64,000 nt of DNA, taken from positions 1 to 64,000 of the forward strand of contig CAZOHN010000001.1 in NCBI GenBank assembly GCA_964579325.1, written 5' to 3'. Below the pieces are notes generated by a model that ran no database searches, was not told the origin of the DNA, and saw only the letters and a list, made by a program, of their open reading frames with translations. Source of the stretch: CAZOHN01 sp964579325. GTDB taxonomy: Bacteria; Pseudomonadota; Alphaproteobacteria; Rhodobacterales; Rhodobacteraceae. This document shows positions 9,447-17,709 of the stretch, piece by piece. Position numbers and translations under genes: made by a program. Position 1 is the stretch's first letter. Every line of letters starts with the position of its first letter.

Positions 9447-10069
9447 GTCTGACCTTCCCCTCCGAACGCCCGCGCCATCGCGGCAACCAGGATCGCCGCC
9501 GAGACAGCGCCGGGGTCCGGGTGGCCGAGGCTCCGCTCCCCGAGGCGCGCGGCGCGCCCAAGGGTCGCGACCATGCCGGTAGTGGCCTCCGCACCAGCCT
9601 GCGCCGCAGCAGCAATGGCGTCCGCAGATTGTCCTGTGAGGGCTGCCTCGGCGGCGGGCGCCCAGGCGTCGAGCATCGTCTTCTGCCCCTGCTCTGCCTT
9701 GCCCCGGTGCGCAATCCCCTCGGCCATCGCTGCGATCAGACGCAGCGCCTCCGCCCGGGGAAGGTCGACGCGCGGTCCGGCGGCCTTGCCCGCGCGCAGG
9801 AAGGCCGTGGCGTAGAGAGGGCCGGAAGAAGCGCCAACGGCATTCAGGAACCCCTTGGCCGCCGCGGCGAACTGGTCCTGCAGGGTTGGCGCGACCAGTG
9901 CGGCGACGGCGTCGGCAGCCGCCGCCATGCCCTGCTGCATCGCTATGCCATGGTCCGCATCTCCGATCACGCCGTCGAGCGCGCAGAGTCGGTCGCGCTC
10001 TGCCGCCATCCGCGCGGCAAGGCCAGAGAACAGCGCTGCGAGGGCGGCGGTGTCGAACATGTCATCCAT
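9443..10069 (-). CDS. dhaL: Dihydroxyacetone/erythrulose kinase, DhaL-type nucleotide-binding subunit
   Basis: A 208-residue DhaL-type protein: DGVIGDADHGIAMQQGM carries the aspartates that bind Mg2+-ATP/ADP, and ASSGPLYATAF plus GHPDPGAVSA complete the family pattern. It pairs with the DhaK-type protein encoded just upstream (8-bp overlap). No DhaM/PTS partner is present, so whether it uses ATP directly or a PTS phosphoryl donor encoded elsewhere is open. In this operon the substrate is probably a tetrulose such as L-erythrulose rather than dihydroxyacetone. Confidence 0.82.
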   Translation of the reverse strand: MDDMFDTAALAALFSGLAARMAAERDRLCALDGVIGDADHGIAMQQGMAAAADAVAALVAPTLQDQFAAAAKGFLNAVGASSGPLYATAFLRAGKAAGPRVDLPRAEALRLIAAMAEGIAHRGKAEQGQKTMLDAWAPAAEAALTGQSADAIAAAAQAGAEATTGMVATLGRAARLGERSLGHPDPGAVSAAILVAAMARAFGGEGQT

Positions 10070-11066
10070 GGCGGAACATCGCGCAGTCGCAGGGGTGGTC
10101 GATCAGCCGGGTCAGTTCATCGTCGAGGTGCATCAGCGTGATCGAGGCCCCCGCCATTTCGAGCGAGGTGCAGTACGGACCGACGAGCGCGCGGTGAACG
10201 ACGAGTCCAGCCGCAGACAGCCGTTCCGCCACCCTTGCGTGGAGGATGTAGAGCTCCATCAGCGTCGTTGCGCCCAACGAATTCACAAGAACCGCCACCC
10301 GCTCGCCCCGTCCCGCGCCCATTTCGGCGAGGAGCGCATCCATGATCTCGTCCACGACTTCGTCCGCCGGCCTCAATGGCCCTCGTCGCACCCCTGGCTC
10401 ACCATGGATGCCCATGCCGATCTCCATTTCGCCTTCGGGCAGATCGAAGTTCGGTCGCCGGGTCTGGGGCAGCGAGCAGGCCGAAAGAGCGACCCCCATG
10501 GTGTAGGTGCGGGCGTTGGCGTGCCGCGCCAGCCTCTCCACCTCGTCGAGCGGCAACATCAGGTCGGCGGCCGCACCGGCCGCCTTGAAGATGAAGACGT
10601 TCCCGGCCACTCCGCGGCGTTTGTCGCGCTCCGGGGCCGAGGCGATATCGTCGGTCGTCAGCACGGTTCGCGCTTCGACACCCTCCATCTCGAGCATCTC
10701 GGCAGCCATGTCGAAGTTCATCACGTCACCGGCATAGTTGCCGTACATGAACAGTACCCCCGCACCACCCTGCGCGGCCATCGCGGCGTCGAAGGCGGGT
10801 TGCGGCGGGGGTGAGGCGAAGACGTTCCCGATTGCTGCGGCATCGGCGAGGCCCTTGCCCACGAAGCCCAGGAACGTCGGTTCATGGCCTGATCCGCCAC
10901 CGATCACCAACGCGACCTTGCCTGGCCTCGGACCATGCCGGGCGACCACTGCACGCGGCGCATGGTCCGGTCGCCAGAGGTGGTGGGCATGCGCGGCCAG
11001 AACGCCCGAGAGCATCTCGTCCACCGCCCGGTCCCCGTCGTTGATGAGTTTCTGTGTCTGTCCCAT
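10062..11066 (-). CDS. dhaK: Dihydroxyacetone/erythrulose kinase, DhaK-type substrate-binding subunit
   Basis: A 334-residue DhaK-type protein that binds the keto-sugar covalently through a histidine. Family blocks: KVALVIGGGSGHEPTFLGFV, VLFMYGNYAGDVMNFDMA, the KRRGVAGNVFIFK segment and GIHGEPGVRR with the substrate histidine. It acts with the DhaL subunit encoded next. Related single-chain kinases (LerK) phosphorylate L-erythrulose in other bacteria, and the flanking EryH/EryI-type isomerases fit that use. Dihydroxyacetone remains possible. Confidence 0.82.
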   Translation of the reverse strand: MGQTQKLINDGDRAVDEMLSGVLAAHAHHLWRPDHAPRAVVARHGPRPGKVALVIGGGSGHEPTFLGFVGKGLADAAAIGNVFASPPPQPAFDAAMAAQGGAGVLFMYGNYAGDVMNFDMAAEMLEMEGVEARTVLTTDDIASAPERDKRRGVAGNVFIFKAAGAAADLMLPLDEVERLARHANARTYTMGVALSACSLPQTRRPNFDLPEGEMEIGMGIHGEPGVRRGPLRPADEVVDEIMDALLAEMGAGRGERVAVLVNSLGATTLMELYILHARVAERLSAAGLVVHRALVGPYCTSLEMAGASITLMHLDDELTRLIDHPCDCAMFRHG

Positions 11067-11086
11067 GGCTTCCTCCCTGCACCCGA

Positions 11087-12019
11087 TCAGATGTTCAGGT
11101 CGGCCTCCCCTGTGTCAATGTGCGGCGCCCAGAATGCCACGCTCTCGGCGATGTGAGGCACGACCTGCCGGTCGTTTGGCTCACGCTCTTTGAAAGAGAG
11201 CTCGAGACAAATCTCGTTGTCGTGACCACCCCCCTCGCGAAAGGCCGCAAGAAGTCGTTCAGGGTGTATTCGACCCTTGTCATTGAACTCGGCGGTGAAC
11301 GGGCGGTGGCCGCCCTTGTCCATCAGGCTCTGCTTTATGTGGATGATCGGTGAGACCGTCGGCACGGCCCGCGCCCAGGCGTAGGGATCGTAATCGTCGG
11401 GGTCTGGGCTTGTCACGTCGCCGTGGTCGATATCGGCCATCATCCACATCGGCACGGGCATCTTCGCTGCGGTCAGTCGGTGCTGAAGTGCGAGGGCGGC
11501 GCGGATGGTCTCGCCGAACTCCCTGCCGATGCTCATGGGTTCCCAGAATAAAAACGACAATCCTGCCGCTCTGGCGTGCTCGGCCACTTCCGTCCAGCAA
11601 TCAATGGCGATGCGGATGAGGTCCTCGCGGCGCGCCGGGTCGTCGTAGTCGCGGCGCGTGAAGATGGCGAACTGGGTCCCGACCGATTGCCCGCCGAGGT
11701 CGCCGATGATGTCGGCGAAGGTCTTGAACCAGTCGACGTAGTAGCGGCGCACCTCCGCGTCCGGGTGGCCGAAGTGGTTGAGACGGCCATAGGGTCCGGT
11801 CATGCCCGAAGTGATGCGGACTCCCGTGCGGGCCAGTGCCGCGCCCATCTGCCGGGTCAGGCGGCGGATCACGGGTGCGGGCCAGCCGGGGTTGATGAAT
11901 TCGTGCGTCAACTGGAGGTCGCGGATGCGCATGTCGCGCGCGACGCAGTCAATGAGGTCGTCGGGCTCGGCGAAGCGGTTCACCAGCGGGTTGGTGTTGA
12001 GCGAGAGCGTGAAGGCCAT
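11087..12019 (-). CDS. eryC: EryC-like TIM-barrel sugar-phosphate epimerase/isomerase
   Basis: A 310-residue protein of the xylose-isomerase-like TIM-barrel superfamily (AP endonuclease family 2 fold). Visible elements: SGMTGPYGRLNHFGHPD, LFWEPMSIGREFGE with the metal-ligand glutamate, MADIDHGDV and an HIKQS block near the end. EryC of rhizobia and Brucella acts on tetrulose phosphate (3-tetrulose-4-phosphate racemase in the revised pathway). Start ATG 12019 abuts the upstream HAD gene stop (TGA-ATG). Assignment rests on family and context. Confidence 0.75.
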   Translation of the reverse strand: MAFTLSLNTNPLVNRFAEPDDLIDCVARDMRIRDLQLTHEFINPGWPAPVIRRLTRQMGAALARTGVRITSGMTGPYGRLNHFGHPDAEVRRYYVDWFKTFADIIGDLGGQSVGTQFAIFTRRDYDDPARREDLIRIAIDCWTEVAEHARAAGLSFLFWEPMSIGREFGETIRAALALQHRLTAAKMPVPMWMMADIDHGDVTSPDPDDYDPYAWARAVPTVSPIIHIKQSLMDKGGHRPFTAEFNDKGRIHPERLLAAFREGGGHDNEICLELSFKEREPNDRQVVPHIAESVAFWAPHIDTGEADLNI

Positions 12020-12850
12020 TCAGTCCTCCGCGAGGGCAAAGCGGTCGAGGACATGGTCGGGAATCGCGCCCTCGGCCTTGCAAAGTTCACGGCGCGCGTC
12101 ATCGTCGAGGGCCGCGTGAATGCCGGTGCGGACGAGGGCCGTTGCAAAGCCCGCCGTCTGGCCACCGGCGATGTCATGCGCGGGGCTGTCGCCGATGCAG
12201 AGGATGCGGCGGGGCGGCACGCCGGGCAAGAGGCGCGCAGCCTCGGAATAAATCAGGGGGTGTGGCTTTCCAACCAATTCGACCGGCCCGCCGAGGCGCT
12301 GATACAAGGCCGCAATCCGCCCGGCGCCGGGGCGGCGGCCTTGCGGGGTCAGCATGTCGAGGTCGGGGTTCGAACAGAGCATGGGAACGCGGCGCTCCGC
12401 TGCCAGGGCCAGCAATGCTGCGTAGCATTCAAGGCCGATCGTGTCGGCCTGACTCCCCGCCAGAATAAGGAATGCCGCATCGGCGGGGTCCTCGACCAAG
12501 GTTACCGGCAATCCTTCCACAGCGCTCATGTCGCCGTCCCGCGCATGAAGCCAGACAGGGGTGCCTGACGCCAGATTGCGGTGCAGCAGTACCTTGTGGG
12601 CAGCCTCGCCCGACGACAGGACCAGCCGGAAGCTCGTTCGGTCGAACCCCAACCGGACGAGACGCTGTGCGTTCGGTTCCGAACGCTTGCCGGAGTTCGA
12701 CAGAAGGATGACAGACTTGCCCGTTGCAGCGAGCCAGCGGAGCGCCTCGGGCGCGTGGGGATAGGCTGCCGATCCGTCGAGCAGCACACCGAACTGGTCG
12801 ACGAGGAAGGCATCGTAGCGGCCGGCGAGGCTGCGGAGCGTCTCGGGCAT
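12020..12850 (-). CDS. HAD-superfamily class IIA phosphatase-like protein
   Basis: A 276-residue HAD hydrolase of the NagD-like class IIA group. Motif I is DQFGVLLDG (nucleophile Asp, with Phe where many HAD enzymes have the second Asp, as in the TIGR01459-type subfamily), motif II LLSNSGKR, the lysine motif VGKPHPLIY and motif IV CIGDSPAHDIAGG. Likely removes phosphate from a sugar phosphate or a toxic by-product of the pathway; the substrate is unknown. ATG 12850 overlaps the kinase stop by one base; a GTG one codon earlier is equally possible. Confidence 0.75.
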   Translation of the reverse strand: MPETLRSLAGRYDAFLVDQFGVLLDGSAAYPHAPEALRWLAATGKSVILLSNSGKRSEPNAQRLVRLGFDRTSFRLVLSSGEAAHKVLLHRNLASGTPVWLHARDGDMSAVEGLPVTLVEDPADAAFLILAGSQADTIGLECYAALLALAAERRVPMLCSNPDLDMLTPQGRRPGAGRIAALYQRLGGPVELVGKPHPLIYSEAARLLPGVPPRRILCIGDSPAHDIAGGQTAGFATALVRTGIHAALDDDARRELCKAEGAIPDHVLDRFALAED

Positions 12851-14112
12851 CACAGGCCGGCCCCCCGTCTGGCGAGGAGTGACGCGCCAAAAGCGGCTTC
12901 CGCCGACAGAGCGGGCACCATCGCCACACCGAGGCGCCGCGCGCGCAGACGCGCCCAGACCGGGTTCTGTGCGCCGCCGCCGACGCTGCGAACAGAGCGG
13001 AGCGTCGGCGCGCCGAGCTCCTGCAGGCGCCGGTACGCCAGCGCCTCGATGCCCGCGATCCCTTCGAGAAGACCCTTGAGGAAATCAGCCTCATCGGCCG
13101 GGCGCGGCTCGGTCACGGAGGCCATCGTCGGGTTTGCGATGGGGAACCTCTCGCCGATCCCTGGAAGCGGATAGTAGTCGAGGCCGCTGTCAGTATCAGG
13201 GTCAATCCTTGCCGAAAGCAGCGCGATCCGATCCGTCGGAAAGTGTGCGAGGAGCGCCGCGCCGCCGCTGTTCGAGGCCCCACCCGCAAGCCACTGCCCG
13301 AGCAGCCGGTGGCTGTAGATGCCATATTGCGGTGCGTTGATCGGGCAGTCCGACAGCACCTTGACCGTAAGCGTCGTTCCAAGGGCGGTCACACCTTCAC
13401 CGGCCTCGGTCGCGCCGGTAGAAAGGAACGACGCGCAGCCGTCCGTCGTGCCTGCAACGATCCGGCAATCTGGCGCAAGCCCGAAGGCCGAGGCGATGTC
13501 AGGCGAGACAGTCGCGACAGCACTGCCGGGTTCGCGTACCCTAGGCAGGAGTCTCATGTCGAGACCCGTGGAGGCGATCCAGTCCGGCCACTGGCCGGCC
13601 TCGGGGTCGTAGCCGGTCTTGAGCGCATTGTTGGTGTCGGTGAACGCCACGTTGCAAAGCCGGAATGCGATCCAGTCGGCCTGATGGAGAAGCCGCGCCG
13701 GACGTTGCCGCGCCAGAACGATAGCCCGTGCAAGGCCTGACGTGGCCCCCAGCGCGGCGGATGTCGGCGGCGCCTCGCGCGCAATTGCATCAAGGACCGA
13801 ACGGTCGGTGCAGGCGTCGTTGTACATCAGCCCCGGACCGACCGGCCCACCCGCAGTATCGGTCGCAACCAGCGTGCCCGAGGTGCCGTCAATGGCGATG
13901 GCCCGCACCGCGCGGGGGTCGACCTGATCCAGCGCGGCGGAGAGCGCCGTTCTCGCGGCCGCCCACCAGACTGCGGGGTCGCGAAAGTCTGCCCCGTGAT
14001 CGGCCATGGCCGAACGGCCCGAGGCGACCACGCGCGACTCGGCGTCGATCACCACGGCGCGCGCCCCGGTTGTGCCAAGGTCGAGGCCGAGGAACAGCGG
14101 ATCAGCGGGCAT
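12850..14112 (-). CDS. FGGY-family carbohydrate kinase (short, ribulokinase-like)
   Basis: A 420-residue sugar kinase, shorter than EryA/XylB enzymes (about 500). The N-terminal phosphate loop FLGLDLGTTGARAVVID, AIDGTSGTLVATD, the catalytic-region GTTDGCASFLSTGA and the adenosine motif SVGGGAQNPVWARLRA are visible. The compact form resembles the short D-ribulokinase-like FGGY group. It is the second FGGY kinase of the operon, so the locus may handle more than one polyol or keto-sugar. It overlaps the aldolase gene by 11 bp. Confidence 0.8.
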   Translation of the reverse strand: MPADPLFLGLDLGTTGARAVVIDAESRVVASGRSAMADHGADFRDPAVWWAAARTALSAALDQVDPRAVRAIAIDGTSGTLVATDTAGGPVGPGLMYNDACTDRSVLDAIAREAPPTSAALGATSGLARAIVLARQRPARLLHQADWIAFRLCNVAFTDTNNALKTGYDPEAGQWPDWIASTGLDMRLLPRVREPGSAVATVSPDIASAFGLAPDCRIVAGTTDGCASFLSTGATEAGEGVTALGTTLTVKVLSDCPINAPQYGIYSHRLLGQWLAGGASNSGGAALLAHFPTDRIALLSARIDPDTDSGLDYYPLPGIGERFPIANPTMASVTEPRPADEADFLKGLLEGIAGIEALAYRRLQELGAPTLRSVRSVGGGAQNPVWARLRARRLGVAMVPALSAEAAFGASLLARRGAGL

Positions 14113-15139
14113 CGAGCGTCTGCCGATACTTCTCGGCGTCCCAGTCGAGGAGCGCGGCGTTCTCTGCCCAGGTCAGGGTGTTGACCTCCGACCGGTCCGA
14201 AAGGCGGCTAAGGACGTCGCCGAGGCAGCGCACAAGAGCCTGCGCCCCATCGCTCGCCCCGTCGCGGATCAGCGCGCCAGACCCTGGAACAAGGAGGAAG
14301 GCGGGCATCGGAAGCCCTTGCTGCCCCCGTCGCCCAACCGCTTGCGCCGGCGTCTCGTCGGGGTCCAGCGCAACGGCTCCGACGCCGCAGAAGATGACGT
14401 GGTCGGGATAGAGGCTGCCGGCCAGCGCAGCCGACGTCAGCGACGGGACGCGAGCTACCGTATGGAGCGGATGATCTGCCGGAAGCGGGGAGTAACCGTC
14501 GCCCGCACGCGACGCAAGGACAGGGAGGTCCGGGGCAACTCTCCGCGGCGAAGCCCGCAGCGCTGCGACCACGCGTTCGAGCAACGCGCCGGCCTCGGCC
14601 ACCGTCTCGGCCGCGACAATGATTCCGTGATTGCCGAGGACGACGACATCGGTCTGCGGCCCAAGCACCTTCTGGACCGAAGCTGCAAGGTTGGCGCCGG
14701 GTTTGGCATACCGAACGAAGCCCCAGTCGAACGCATTCAGTCGCGCCGACAGCGCGGATTCGGCATCAAGGCGGATCGCGTAGGCAAGTGTGTTCACGCA
14801 ATGCGCGTGAACGACGATGCGCTGCTGGAAGACCGCGTGGAGAGAGGTCTCTATCGATGGGCGCAAACCATCCCGAACCAGGGCGAAGTCCGCCGGTTGG
14901 TCGGCCCGCTCCTCCTCGGCGGCAACCGACGCGCGCATCGCCGCAAGATCGACGGGAACGAACACATCGCGCGTCAGGGCTTCGGCCAGGAGCGTGCCGG
15001 AAGCCTTGATCCACATCGTCGAGCCATCCTTGACCGATGTGTTGCCGCCGGCCCCCTGGATCAGTAACGGGTCCGCGCCGATCCTGGCTGAGAGCTGCGC
15101 GAGGTCGTCGAGGTCCGCAGGTCGGGCTGGAAGAGTCAT
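14102..15139 (-). CDS. Class II aldolase/adducin-family protein
   Basis: A 345-residue class II aldolase-type protein. It has GAGGNTSVKDGSTMWIKASG for phosphate and substrate binding, then HAHCVNTLAY and NHGIIVA, which hold the zinc-ligand histidines of the fold. The length and order match the aldolase part of two-domain rhamnulose-1-phosphate aldolase/dehydrogenase proteins, here without the dehydrogenase half. It could cleave a keto-sugar-1-phosphate to dihydroxyacetone phosphate and an aldehyde. ATG 15139 overlaps the eryB stop by ATGA, fixing the start. Confidence 0.75.
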   Translation of the reverse strand: MTLPARPADLDDLAQLSARIGADPLLIQGAGGNTSVKDGSTMWIKASGTLLAEALTRDVFVPVDLAAMRASVAAEEERADQPADFALVRDGLRPSIETSLHAVFQQRIVVHAHCVNTLAYAIRLDAESALSARLNAFDWGFVRYAKPGANLAASVQKVLGPQTDVVVLGNHGIIVAAETVAEAGALLERVVAALRASPRRVAPDLPVLASRAGDGYSPLPADHPLHTVARVPSLTSAALAGSLYPDHVIFCGVGAVALDPDETPAQAVGRRGQQGLPMPAFLLVPGSGALIRDGASDGAQALVRCLGDVLSRLSDRSEVNTLTWAENAALLDWDAEKYRQTLDAR

Positions 15140-16644
15140 GCCGATTTCGCCAGATTGGAGGTCTCGAACCACTCGGTGAAGGCACTCTGCTCGGCTCCGG
15201 TCATGTGCAGGCGATGCTTCGTCCGGCGCCAGAGAATATCCTCGGCGCTCTCGGCCCACTCCCGCGCCACGAGGTGGCGGGCTTCGACTTCGTAGAAGAG
15301 GGGTCCGAACTGACGTCCCAGCTCGGAAAGACCTTGCCGTTTTCCTATCAGATCATGGGTCATCGTGCCGTAGAGCGTGGCATAATGCCGGGCGAGATCG
15401 CGCGGCAGCCAAGGATATGCGGTGCACAGGGAGTCCAGGAAGGCCGGGACATCGCCACGCGGCAGGTCGCCGCCGGGCAGGACGCTTGTTGCCGTCCAGT
15501 CCCGTCCCATGCCGCTGAAGTGCGGGGCAAGCCGCTGCAGCGCATGTTCTGCCAGCTTTCGGAACGTGGTGATCTTTCCCCCGAAGATGTTCAGCAACGG
15601 TGCGCCGCCTGCTGTGTCGAGGTCGAACACATAGTCTCGGGTCACGGCCGAGGGGTTGCCGGCCCCGTCGTCGTAGAGAGGACGCACGCCCGAAAAGCTC
15701 TCCAGGACATCCGATCGGTGGAGGCTCTGCGCAAAATAGCGGTTCACGGCGGCGATGAGATAGTCGATCTCGGATTCGTCCGCCTCAACCTTTTCGGCCG
15801 CTCCCTCATAGGGAATGTCGGTCGTTCCGATCAAGGCCTTGTCACCTTCGTAGGGGTTGATGAAGATCACGCGCCGGTCATGGTTCTGGACGAGGTAGGC
15901 GTGAGGCCCATCCCAGAATTTCGGAACGATGATGTGGCTGCCCTTCACGAGCCGCACGTTTCGCGTGGAGTTTGTCCCCGCTACGCGCCCGATGATGTCG
16001 TTGACCCAGGGGCCGCCAGCGTTCACCAGCGCGCGGGCCATGACGCTGCGACGGGCCCCGGTCCGCGTGTCGGTCATCTCGATGCGCCAGCGGTCGCCCT
16101 CGCGCCGGGCGGACGTGCAGGCGGTGCGGGTCAGGATGCTCGCGCCTCGGGCCGCTGCGTCGAGCGCGTTCAGCACGACAAGGCGGGCGTCGTCGACCCA
16201 GCAGTCCGAAAACTCGAAGCCCTTCGTGTAGATCGGCTTGAGGGGCGCACCCTCGGGATCTCGGCGCAGGTCCAGCGTCCGGGTGCCGGGCAGGCGTCTG
16301 CGTCCGCCGAGGTGATCGTACAGGAACAGGCCGAGCCGGATAAGCCAGGCGGGGCGGTCGTCGGTCGAATGCGGGAGCACGAAGCGCATCGGCCAGATGA
16401 TGTGCGGTGCTGCGGTCAGTAGCACCTCGCGCTCGATCAGGGCCTCACGCACGAGGCGGAACTCGTAGTACTCCAGATAGCGCAGGCCGCCATGCACCAG
16501 CTTACCCGAGCGCGACGAGGTTCCCTGCGCAAGGTCGTCCTTTTCGCAGAGCATCACGGAAAGGCCTCGGCCCGCCGCGTCGCGCGCGATACCCGCACCA
16601 TTGATGCCGCCACCGACGATGAACAGGTCAACCGTGTCTGTCAT
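15136..16644 (-). CDS. eryB: FAD-dependent erythritol/glycerol-phosphate dehydrogenase
   Basis: A 502-residue flavoprotein of the GlpD family: dinucleotide-binding DLFIVGGGINGAGIARDAAG, SSRSGKLVHGGLRYLE, the FVLPH segment, LVNAGGPWVND, the KGSHIIVP block and IFGGKITTFRKLAEHAL. In erythritol operons EryB oxidises erythritol-4-phosphate to an erythrulose phosphate at the membrane; GlpD itself is the close alternative. Placement among eryA/eryC/eryH-like genes favours the tetritol role. It starts 25 bases after the 2-hydroxyacid dehydrogenase stop. Confidence 0.8.
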   Translation of the reverse strand: MTDTVDLFIVGGGINGAGIARDAAGRGLSVMLCEKDDLAQGTSSRSGKLVHGGLRYLEYYEFRLVREALIEREVLLTAAPHIIWPMRFVLPHSTDDRPAWLIRLGLFLYDHLGGRRRLPGTRTLDLRRDPEGAPLKPIYTKGFEFSDCWVDDARLVVLNALDAAARGASILTRTACTSARREGDRWRIEMTDTRTGARRSVMARALVNAGGPWVNDIIGRVAGTNSTRNVRLVKGSHIIVPKFWDGPHAYLVQNHDRRVIFINPYEGDKALIGTTDIPYEGAAEKVEADESEIDYLIAAVNRYFAQSLHRSDVLESFSGVRPLYDDGAGNPSAVTRDYVFDLDTAGGAPLLNIFGGKITTFRKLAEHALQRLAPHFSGMGRDWTATSVLPGGDLPRGDVPAFLDSLCTAYPWLPRDLARHYATLYGTMTHDLIGKRQGLSELGRQFGPLFYEVEARHLVAREWAESAEDILWRRTKHRLHMTGAEQSAFTEWFETSNLAKSA

Positions 16645-16668
16645 GGCTGAAATCTCTCCATCGGCGCC

Positions 16669-17709
16669 TTAGCATGGGTTGCGCGGCGGTTCGCCGGACA
16701 GGTAGCGCCGGACCTCTTCGGCGGCTTGTTCTGCGGCGAAGGTCACCGTGCGGATCGAAGCACCCGCGATGTGTGGGGTCAGCGTCACGTTGGGCAACTG
16801 CATCAGCGGCCAGTCCGCCGGTACGGGCTCGACCGCGAAGGTCTCGAGCATCGCGCTGCCGAGAGGGCCTTCGGTCAGGGCTGTCAGCAGCGCGTCGTAG
16901 TCACACAAGGGCCCGCGTGCCGTGTTCACGAACAAGGCGCCGGGTTTCATCTGCGCGAAGGCCTCGGCGTTCATCATCCCCCGAGTTTCCTCGGTCACGC
17001 GGGGGTGCATCGTCACGATATCGCTCTCTGCGAGGACACGTTCGAAGCTCACCAACTCGACTCCCGCGGCCGCGTCTTCGGGTGCGAGCTGGACATAGGG
17101 GTCGTTCACGAGGATGCGCGCCCCGAACGCCCGAAGCAGTCTGACAACCTTCGTCCCGATATTGCCGTAGCCGATGACGCCGACCGTCATCTCGCTGAGC
17201 TCCCGCCCGGTAACATCGGCACGGTAGAGATCTCCGCGCCAGGTTCCCGACCGTAGCGCCTCATGGCCGACCCTGATCTTTCGCGTCTCGGCTAGTATCG
17301 CCCCCAGCGTGAACTCGGCCACGGCCGACGAATTGCGACCAGGCGTGTTGACGACGAGAACGCCATGGTCGCGGGCGGCCGACATGTCGATGTTGACCGG
17401 CCCGCCGCGCGACACCGCGATCATCTGCAGTTTCGGCAGCCTCTCGAGCATGCCGCGCGACATCGGCGCGAGCTGTGTGACGAGAATTTCGGCATTGCCG
17501 ATGAAGTCCACCACTCCTTCAGCGGTACCGAAGTACTCCTTGAGACCGTCCATCCCCGCCACCGCATAGCCGTGCTCCATAGGCTCGTCCGGCCAGTTGT
17601 CCTTTCGCGTGCGGATCGACAGCCGGTCGCCGCACGCTTCGACGAGTTTTCGCTCGAACACCTCGGGCAGCATGAAATGGTCGCCGATGATCGCGACTTC
17701 CTTAGTCAT
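16669..17709 (-). CDS. D-isomer-specific 2-hydroxyacid dehydrogenase
   Basis: A 346-residue NAD-dependent dehydrogenase. The nucleotide-binding fold VGVIGYGNIGTKVVRLL, the catalytic Arg block AVSRGGPVNID, TARGPLCDYDAL and the C-terminal LTPHIAGAS with catalytic histidine define the family. It may oxidise or reduce a tetronate or phosphotetronate linked to the pathway (4-phosphoerythronate dehydrogenases belong to this family), but the substrate cannot be told. The ATG at 17709 overlaps the eryA stop by 8 bp; a 63-residue upstream extension lies within eryA and is rejected. Confidence 0.82.
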   Translation of the reverse strand: MTKEVAIIGDHFMLPEVFERKLVEACGDRLSIRTRKDNWPDEPMEHGYAVAGMDGLKEYFGTAEGVVDFIGNAEILVTQLAPMSRGMLERLPKLQMIAVSRGGPVNIDMSAARDHGVLVVNTPGRNSSAVAEFTLGAILAETRKIRVGHEALRSGTWRGDLYRADVTGRELSEMTVGVIGYGNIGTKVVRLLRAFGARILVNDPYVQLAPEDAAAGVELVSFERVLAESDIVTMHPRVTEETRGMMNAEAFAQMKPGALFVNTARGPLCDYDALLTALTEGPLGSAMLETFAVEPVPADWPLMQLPNVTLTPHIAGASIRTVTFAAEQAAEEVRRYLSGEPPRNPC